DNA of 40,296 nucleotides from assembly GCA_014904845.1 (NCBI GenBank), contig MU119595.1, positions 1-40,296 of the forward strand, read 5' to 3'. This DNA is from Acephala macrosclerotiorum. Its lineage: Eukaryota; Ascomycota; Leotiomycetes; Helotiales; Mollisiaceae. The position numbers and the translations under genes were made by a program. The notes beneath the pieces were generated by a model. The model worked only from the letters and a program-made list of their open reading frames with translations, was not told where the DNA came from and searched no databases. Below, in pieces: positions 35,456-40,296 of the stretch (positions are counted from its first letter, which is position 1; every line of letters begins with the position of its first letter).

Positions 35456-35807
35456 TCTCGAGGATCTATTAAAGGCTGTAACAAGAAATAATATTGGGAT
35501 TTTAAATGTCGTTAATTTATAAGGATCGACGAGAAAATTCTCGTGCTGATTATAAACGACTAATAAACTCTAACCGTAAGAGTCGATAACGAGGCTCTTG
35601 CGTTAATTATTAAAGGCAGGCTCTTATTCTTAGGTAATATGCCGAAAGTGTAAAGGGTGTATCGATAGAGCGAGGTGTAGAGGCAGGATCTAAGAGAAAG
35701 AAGCTTATGTATATAGTATTAAGACCACGAACATTACTATAAAAGATGGAAATCGATGGAAAGTCTGCCTTTTAAAACAGCCTCCAAAATCTATTGCTTG
35801 CCAACTT
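35456..35807. other. Partly RIP-degraded spacer
   Basis: AT-biased, no intact gene. On the plus strand 35640-35684 reads CRKCKGCIDRARCRG, a short Cys cluster that runs into TAA at 35691-35693. This may be a remnant of a second Cys-rich ORF on the opposite strand. Confidence 0.5.
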
Positions 35808-35904
35808 TATGGCCGACAAGTTTGTAGACGACAGGTTTATAGATGACAAGTTTTGTGGCCGACAGGTTTGTGGCTGACGGGTTTATGGCCGACAAGTCTG
35901 GGGC
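35808..35904 (+). repeat. 15-bp minisatellite
   Basis: Six imperfect copies of a unit like TATGGCCGACAAGTT, with variants TGTAGACGACAGGTT, TGTGGCCGACAGGTT and TGTGGCTGACGGGTT and one copy lengthened by a T. The 15-bp period would encode a five-residue repeat on either strand. It lies exactly where the NACHT remnant loses homology. Confidence 0.9.
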
Positions 35905-35934
35905 CATTTGGCTATCAGCAACTCTGCGGCTGCG

Positions 35935-36998
35935 AAAAATCTGTCCTTGCTGCTTAGGCAGTGCTAGCGATGGAGTCAGCATTTAACTCATGAGAAAGTC
36001 TCGTTCTTGTTTTGTTTTTTTCCAGACAGGGGTTTCGATATGAGGTATGTTCCGACTTGAGACCAGCCATTTGACTTTGTCATTTGTCTCTAATATCTCA
36101 GGCCTGGCTCCTCGTCTCTGCACTCGTCGAGAGCATCAGCAACAAAGTATGCTCTTTTAAGGACTCTATCCTTAAGCATGTTTCGAAAGATTTGCTTCAA
36201 GCAACTTTTCCTAGCGCAAAAGCATCTACATCAATCCTCTCAGAACAGTAGTTGCTGTATTGAAGCGTGTATTAGTACCCTGGCAAAAGAAGTAGAATAA
36301 ATGGGATTCATTAAAGTGTGTGTCCAACTGGGCTGTAAATTCGCGGATAATGCCAATTAAAAGCATTGTCTTCCCCTTCCCCGGATCGCCTTAGATCCAC
36401 AAAAGCTTTTTCGTATTGCCTTAATGCCAGTCTAAGAAGTTCTAGTAATCTTTGTTGCCCAGAATTCATTTGTACGAGTCCAGAAGCAAGTAATCTTTCC
36501 GGCTTTGAAGGGACTCAATCTCTGCTGTCATGTCTGCAACCGGCAACTTCTGCATGATTTCGTTTTGTGCCGTGGAACGATGGATGTTGAAAATAAGTTT
36601 GAGGTATGAATTAGCCTGCCGGACACCATAGTCATCGGCAGCGCTCTTTACATCACCCTCGGCTTTGTTGAACTCACCCATGCTTCCATTCCAATCGTCA
36701 AGTTTGACTAGATTCCTTAGGAATTCGAGAGCAGAATTCCGATCACATGTGCAGATGCTCTTGATAACGTTCTTGAGAATGACCTTGTACAGGTTGAGAA
36801 TTCGATTCGCTAATAAGCCGCGAAGTTCTGCGAAGCGTTCGTCTTGCTCGGATGTCTCTTCGAGAAGGAGCTTCGACAGGCTGGAGTACCATTTCGAGCA
36901 GGAGAGTTTGACGCGGCAACTGGTGGTATTGGAGGTGGAGAAGGAGGATGTTCGGCGAGAGGGGAAGTCGCTGGTTCGCGAACAGAAGACGCAACCAG
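35935..36998 (-). pseudogene. NWD2-type NACHT NTPase (fungal NLR) remnant
   Basis: Minus-strand reading gives the N-terminal NACHT-associated domain (SKWYSSLSKLLLEE, ILNLYKVILKNVIKSIC, FLRNLVKLDDWNGS), the linker (LQSRKDYLLLDSYK) and a P-loop GDPGKGKTMLL (36390-36358), all in one frame. After a frameshift come the Walker B region YFVADALDECRD (about 36149), KVKWLVSSRN and, in yet another frame, RLSHELNADSIAS. Such NTPases are fungal STAND/NLR receptors acting in heterokaryon incompatibility and innate immunity. Four in-frame stops lie before the P-loop: 36468-36466 (Trp site), 36444-36442, 36423-36421 and 36393-36391 (Gln sites). Three fit CpA-to-TpA and one CpC-to-TpC, as in RIP. The start and all C-terminal repeats (WD40, ankyrin or TPR) are missing; the right limit is the first in-frame stop upstream. 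Confidence 0.85.
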
Positions 36999-37280
36999 AT
37001 CAGAAGTTTAAAGTGGTGGACCTGGGGTACGGGTCGATGAAACATACCCCGCCGACCCCGCTATGCACGGTCTTCGAAGCGACGACCGACAACGACATCA
37101 TAATTGTAAAACTTATTTCAATAGAAGGATGGGACATTAAGGGAATTGTAGAATAAGAATAACGAAACAGCATATAGAAAGGGTATGAAGACTTCTATCA
37201 ACGCAACGCCACAGAGTCCCCTTTTTACATCTCGCCAGTTTTGCTTGCAACGCCAACCTCGAAGTCCCACAACAAGCAGG

Positions 37281-37391
37281 TCATCGCTTCCTCCCAATTC
37301 TAAACGCCAATTCATATTCAAGTAAGTGCGCAGAAGTCGTCGTGGCCGGTGCAGGTAGTTCCTGCAACGCATTGAATCGTATGCTGTATCT
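37281..37391 (-). pseudogene. Tandem copy of the terminal exon (copy A), frameshifted
   Basis: A direct duplicate of exon 2 of the small gene at 37470-37731, offset 189 bp. Over 28 codons (37367-37284) it reads LQELPAPATTTSAHLL then EYELAFRIGRKR and a stop at the same place. Twelve codons are identical, twelve differ only synonymously and four change the residue. Just upstream (about 37370) it is one base shorter than copy B, so splicing at the matching acceptor (CTCTTAG) would read it in a different frame. That frame stays open to about 37118. Confidence 0.6.
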
Positions 37392-37469
37392 AAGAGTTAT
37401 TCGTTAGCCAATATGGTACATTAGCAAATTCGACATTAGCACCAACCTCAACGTCCCTAGCTTTTTGGC

Positions 37470-37731
37470 TCAACGACTCCTTCCAATCCTGAACGCCAGT
37501 TCATATCCAAGGAGATGAGCAGATGTCGTTGTATGTAGTGCAGGCAGTTCCTGTAATGGTGTTGATTCGATTACTGCATCTGAGCCCTGTTAGTTATAAT
37601 TGTTACTGAAGTTAAGGACTCGAGTACCTACCTTCGTCATGGGAAAGATGCCGATTTCGAAGGTGGATATGTGACAAGCGCCAAGTGGCCCATGCGAGGA
37701 GAGTGCTCAAGACACCGATGATGATTCTCAT
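37470..37731 (-). CDS. Small two-exon gene, 69 aa, hydrophobic N-terminus
   Basis: Proposed exons 37731-37632 and 37579-37470, with a 52-nt intron (GTAGGT donor, CTAAC branch, CTCAG acceptor). Exon 1 encodes MRIIIGVLSTLLAWATW, a signal peptide or membrane anchor, then a His/Arg-rich stretch. Exon 2 encodes ESTPLQELPALHTTTSAHLL and GYELAFRIGRSR. No cysteines. I do not recognise a family. The best argument that exon 2 is coding is the near-identical tandem copy at 37281-37367, whose differences are mostly synonymous in this frame. A different acceptor (37586) would give another frame ending in CSSPWI, with three Cys, but that frame is less conserved between the copies. It lies beside an AT-rich block, a setting where fungal effector genes often occur, but an effector role is only a guess. 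Confidence 0.55.
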
Positions 37732-38059
37732 GATACCGATGATTGTTAAGAATCATGTGATTTAGTGCTGAGTCAGTGCTGCGGGGTTTTTAAGAGATCT
37801 CTCTCTCTTTAAGAACTATTATTATCAATATCATTAATAATTACAATAATTATCAATATCATCAAATCTTTACAATGATGAGATTGATGCGATTGTCGAG
37901 TAAAAGACCGCGAAGTAGAGTAGTAATCGAGATAATTATAAAGCGTTAATTTGAAGAAATATAAAACTATTAATGTTTTGTTTATAGCTTTGTAAATTGC
38001 TACGTTTTGCTTTTTTGCGAGGAGTCTAAGAGTAATAAAGTATTTCGAATATACATTTT
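37732..38059. other. Intergenic, short repeats, transition to AT-rich DNA
   Basis: Holds a CTCTCTCTCTTT tract (about 37799-37810) and a 14-bp direct repeat ATTATCAATATCAT at 37821-37834 and 37849-37862. No gene was recognised. It would contain the promoter of the 69-aa gene. Confidence 0.6.
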
Positions 38060-38825
38060 TACGTTCGTAGAAAAGTATATTTTTATATAATTTTTAATTA
38101 AAAAAACTTTAAATAAAATAATTATTAAATTATTTATAATATTAATAATAATAATTTTTTAAATATTTTTAATATATAAAATAATAAATATAAAAAAAAT
38201 TAAATTTTTTTATATATATTTTTTTTAATTTAATAATATATTTTATATAAAAAAATTTAAAAAAAAAATTAATTATATTAATTTAATAATAATTTATAAT
38301 ATAATTCGTTCGATTTATTTTATTATTACAAGTTTTTAAAATAAATTTTTTTTTATTCGATATATATTTTATTTTATAAATCTCGTAAAAACGTTTTTAC
38401 GAGAAATTATAAAGTTTTCAATTTTATTAATTTATTTTTATTTTAAATTTTAAATTAAAAACTTTTAATTTAAGCGTTTTATAAATATTTAAAATTAAAA
38501 CAATTATTAAAATAAAATTCAAATTTTATCGAATAATAAAAATCGATAAATTAATAAATTTTTTAATATTTAAAATAAAAACGCGCTTTTTAATAAAATT
38601 TTATATTAAAAAAATATTTTTTAAAATTCTCGTTTTTATATTTAATTATTACGATCAATTTAATTAATTTAAATTACTTTATTTAATATATAATTTCAAA
38701 GAAAAATTTTTTAAAAATTTTTTCGAAAATTATATAATCGTAAAATAATTTTAATACTTAAATAAATACTTTAATACTTTAAACAAAAATATACTTAAAA
38801 AGTTTTAATATTTTTTATAGGATTT
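38060..38825. other. AT-rich RIP-degraded island
   Basis: No gene. C and G are mostly in CpG up to about 38650. The right half is a copy of dispersed repeat R. Confidence 0.75.
38340..38790 (+). repeat. Dispersed AT-rich repeat R, copy 3
   Basis: Aligns in the same orientation with 24050-24500 (ATTCGATATATATTTTATTT, AATCTCGTAAAAACG, AAAGTTTTCAATT, TTTTTAATATTTAAAATAAA). Homology fades near 38790, before the GC-balanced flank begins at about 38826. Confidence 0.75.
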
Positions 38826-39450
38826 ATTATTTTAACTCGCTTGATTTTGACCAATTAAAGGCCTTCGATTAAGTTTTTCCGCTCCGGTTTCTTATTAAAA
38901 TAATATAGTAAAACACTAAAATCATGACTTCAAAATCTTAAAAATCTAATTATTGAACTAATTGATTTGGTCATTCGAGAATCTATTAAATGACTAGCTG
39001 TCAGTTGAAAAACTAAGCAACTGATTGGCTGATAACTGATCAGCTATCAGTACTGACATCAGCTAGCTGACTTAATGACCACTCTGACCCTGAGGAAGTA
39101 ACGACTCGACCGGAACACGAATAAGCCTCCTACCAGCGACGCCTCAAACTGCCAGCCCAGCGGGCGGAGTGATTTCCATGGTAGCTTTAGGAGCCGACCA
39201 ACGGCAACCAAAGAAACAGTGGGGCAGCGGGGTGACGGGAGAAATGTTTCAATTGGTGCCGAATTATCTCCTTTTTCTTCGTCATCTGAGGAAGTTGAGT
39301 CTGCAGTGAGGTAGATGGACGCATGCACACCATGTGGAAAGCGTCAATGAAGCCAACCCAAGCCAACCTAACAAAAGGCACGCTTCCCAAGCCAATACGG
39401 GGAGGCCTATGACTGGCTAGAGGTTTGGAATACTGGGGTCTGATTGGTGC
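38826..39450. other. Palindrome-rich flank, no gene identified
   Basis: A cluster of short palindromes built on CAGCT/CTGAT lies at 39000-39070: CTGATCAG (39036-39043), ACTGATCAGCTATCAGT (39035-39051, 6-bp arms) and TCAGCTAGCTGA (39059-39070). A minus-strand frame (39328-39059) reads STSSDDEEKGD near its start but shows no recognised domain and is not called. Confidence 0.5.
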
Positions 39451-39739
39451 ATGTCGAGGCCTGCGTCTTATGTGGCAACTACTAACGCCCATGACGCAAA
39501 GTTGCCGTATGCACCTCGGGACACAGAGGACTCGACAAACTTATATGTAGTTCGCGAACAACTCGTCCCACCATTCCTGCCGCAAGGCGACCAGACAGTA
39601 GTAATCGCCTCTTTTCAATGTTTCAGGCGGTATGATTGGCCTGGCGTTTGTGCAGAGACTCAAACGACTAAGCGACACCAACCGAGCATTCCTGTAAAAC
39701 CGGTGTGTAGAGGGCATTTCCATGGATGTGCGATCTCCA

Positions 39740-40003
39740 CCAATGAGGGCTTTTTCTGCTCATTGGCTGGAAACCAGCATCGACAGTACAAGGGGAGAGC
39801 TTTCCAAATGAAGAAGGGGAAGCCCATCGAAATCTCCATCAACGGCCGCATCATGGTGGACGCAGCTATGTTCCAAGAGGTTAATCCCAACTATGTCAGA
39901 CCGAGTGCTTACCACCAACCGGGTCAGAGACTTCGACGATGCTGTGCATGTCAATTTGAGTGATATATTCGATGGACTTGATGGTCTGATTTTAAAGATC
40001 TAG
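39740..40003 (+). pseudogene. AAA ATPase (DUF7025-type N-domain) fragment, core deleted
   Basis: The frame from 39451 reads FFCSLAGNQHRQYKGRAF, KKGKPIEISINGRIMVDAAM and FQEVNPNY (ending 39894), matching the N-terminal domain (DUF7025) of a large group of fungal AAA ATPases. Fourteen bases later another frame reads LTTNRVRDFDDAVHVNL (from 39908), the sensor-1 region of the AAA core of the same protein family, ending at TAG 40001-40003. Walker A, Walker B and everything between are missing and the join is out of frame. It therefore looks like an internal deletion of several hundred codons. The upstream part of the frame (39451-39740) was not recognised. Confidence 0.7.
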
Positions 40004-40296
40004 CTAGGTGCGGGGACATTATATCCATTGCAGTGCTTACTCAGCACTAAAACCACTCGAAAGTCTAACACGCCCCTTGCTGAGGAGCACTGTAGAGATA
40101 TATCCATTCCAATGTCCAAAGTGATGTAAATAATCAATGTCTTCACGTGACCATCGCACCAACCATCATTGTGATCTATCGTCCCTTATCTCTTATCAAT
40201 TGCAGCGTCGAATCGTCGTAAAGAGCCTCATTAAACTCTGTGGCGCTAGTCTCAGCTGCTTCGTAGAAGAGCTTATAGAGAGCTAGGAAGGGCCTA
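40004..40296 (-). other. Possible PPT/LTR junction of another retroelement
   Basis: On the minus strand, AGCAAGGGGCG followed by TGTTAGACTTTCGAG (near 40078-40055) has the look of a polypurine tract next to the start of a Copia-type 3' LTR (TGTTAGA). No RNase H motif was found in the remaining 220 bp, which read an unrecognised open stretch (ETSATEFNEALYDD). The window ends here, so this is weak. Confidence 0.3.

Noticed and set aside
36665..37156. Plus-strand ORF of 163 codons, the longest in the area
   Set aside because: It is antisense to the NACHT N-terminal domain, whose minus-strand residues match the family motif by motif.
37470..37600. Cys-containing frame of copy B as a cysteine-rich effector
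   Set aside because: It needs the alternative acceptor, and in that frame copies A and B share far fewer residues than in the ELAFRIGR frame.
121..38790. CRISPR-like array in the spaced AT-rich repeats
   Set aside because: Repeat copies are hundreds to thousands of bases apart, degraded and of different lengths; the context is eukaryotic.

Overview
The window looks like a piece of a filamentous ascomycete (Pezizomycotina) genome split into two compartments. About 29 kb is almost pure A+T (1-28150, interrupted at 13239-15084, and again at 38060-38825). In most of it the few remaining C and G bases sit almost only in CpG. That is what saturating repeat-induced point mutation (RIP) leaves, and it is not what deamination of CpG methylation would leave. 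The other 11 kb (28170-38050 and 38830-40296) has ordinary base composition, short fungal introns (45-59 nt, GT/AG, CTRAY-like branch sites) and protein families typical of ascomycetes. No bacterial signals, tRNA, rRNA or CRISPR array were seen.

Layout, AT-rich part. 1-128 is a TAATAAAT satellite, followed by RIP-degraded DNA of unknown origin. 3452-15898 holds two head-to-tail Ty1/Copia-type LTR retrotransposons, both on the minus strand, separated and bounded by three related LTRs (3452-3686, 9547-9782, 15681-15898). The right-hand copy lacks the end of reverse transcriptase and RNase H. It carries a much fresher pogo/Fot1-like DNA transposon (13239-15084) with perfect inverted repeats, a TA duplication and a full-length transposase frame broken by four amber codons. 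A third Copia element, on the plus strand with different LTRs, lies at about 16970-22935. Further degraded repeat families fill 23-28 kb, and one of them recurs at 38340-38790.

Layout, GC-balanced part. Two gene models look intact or nearly so: a four-exon DUF6594-type membrane protein (minus, 30702-29060) and a divergently oriented four-exon gene that starts as an Hsp70-like ATPase and ends as an unrecognised membrane protein (plus, 31587-33333). A third, very small two-exon gene (minus, 37731-37470) has a tandem copy of its terminal exon; the two copies differ mostly at synonymous sites. The rest is a graveyard of gene fragments: an N-lobe and a separate C-lobe of a Ser/Thr kinase, a hexapeptide acetyltransferase piece, a Cys-rich/coiled-coil ORF, an NWD2-type NACHT NTPase (fungal NLR) with RIP-type stops, and an AAA ATPase piece with its catalytic centre deleted.

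Reading: this is a transposon-driven, RIP-active accessory region in which NLR, kinase and AAA family genes are being broken up next to AT-rich blocks. Family assignments come from motif recognition by eye only; no database search was run.
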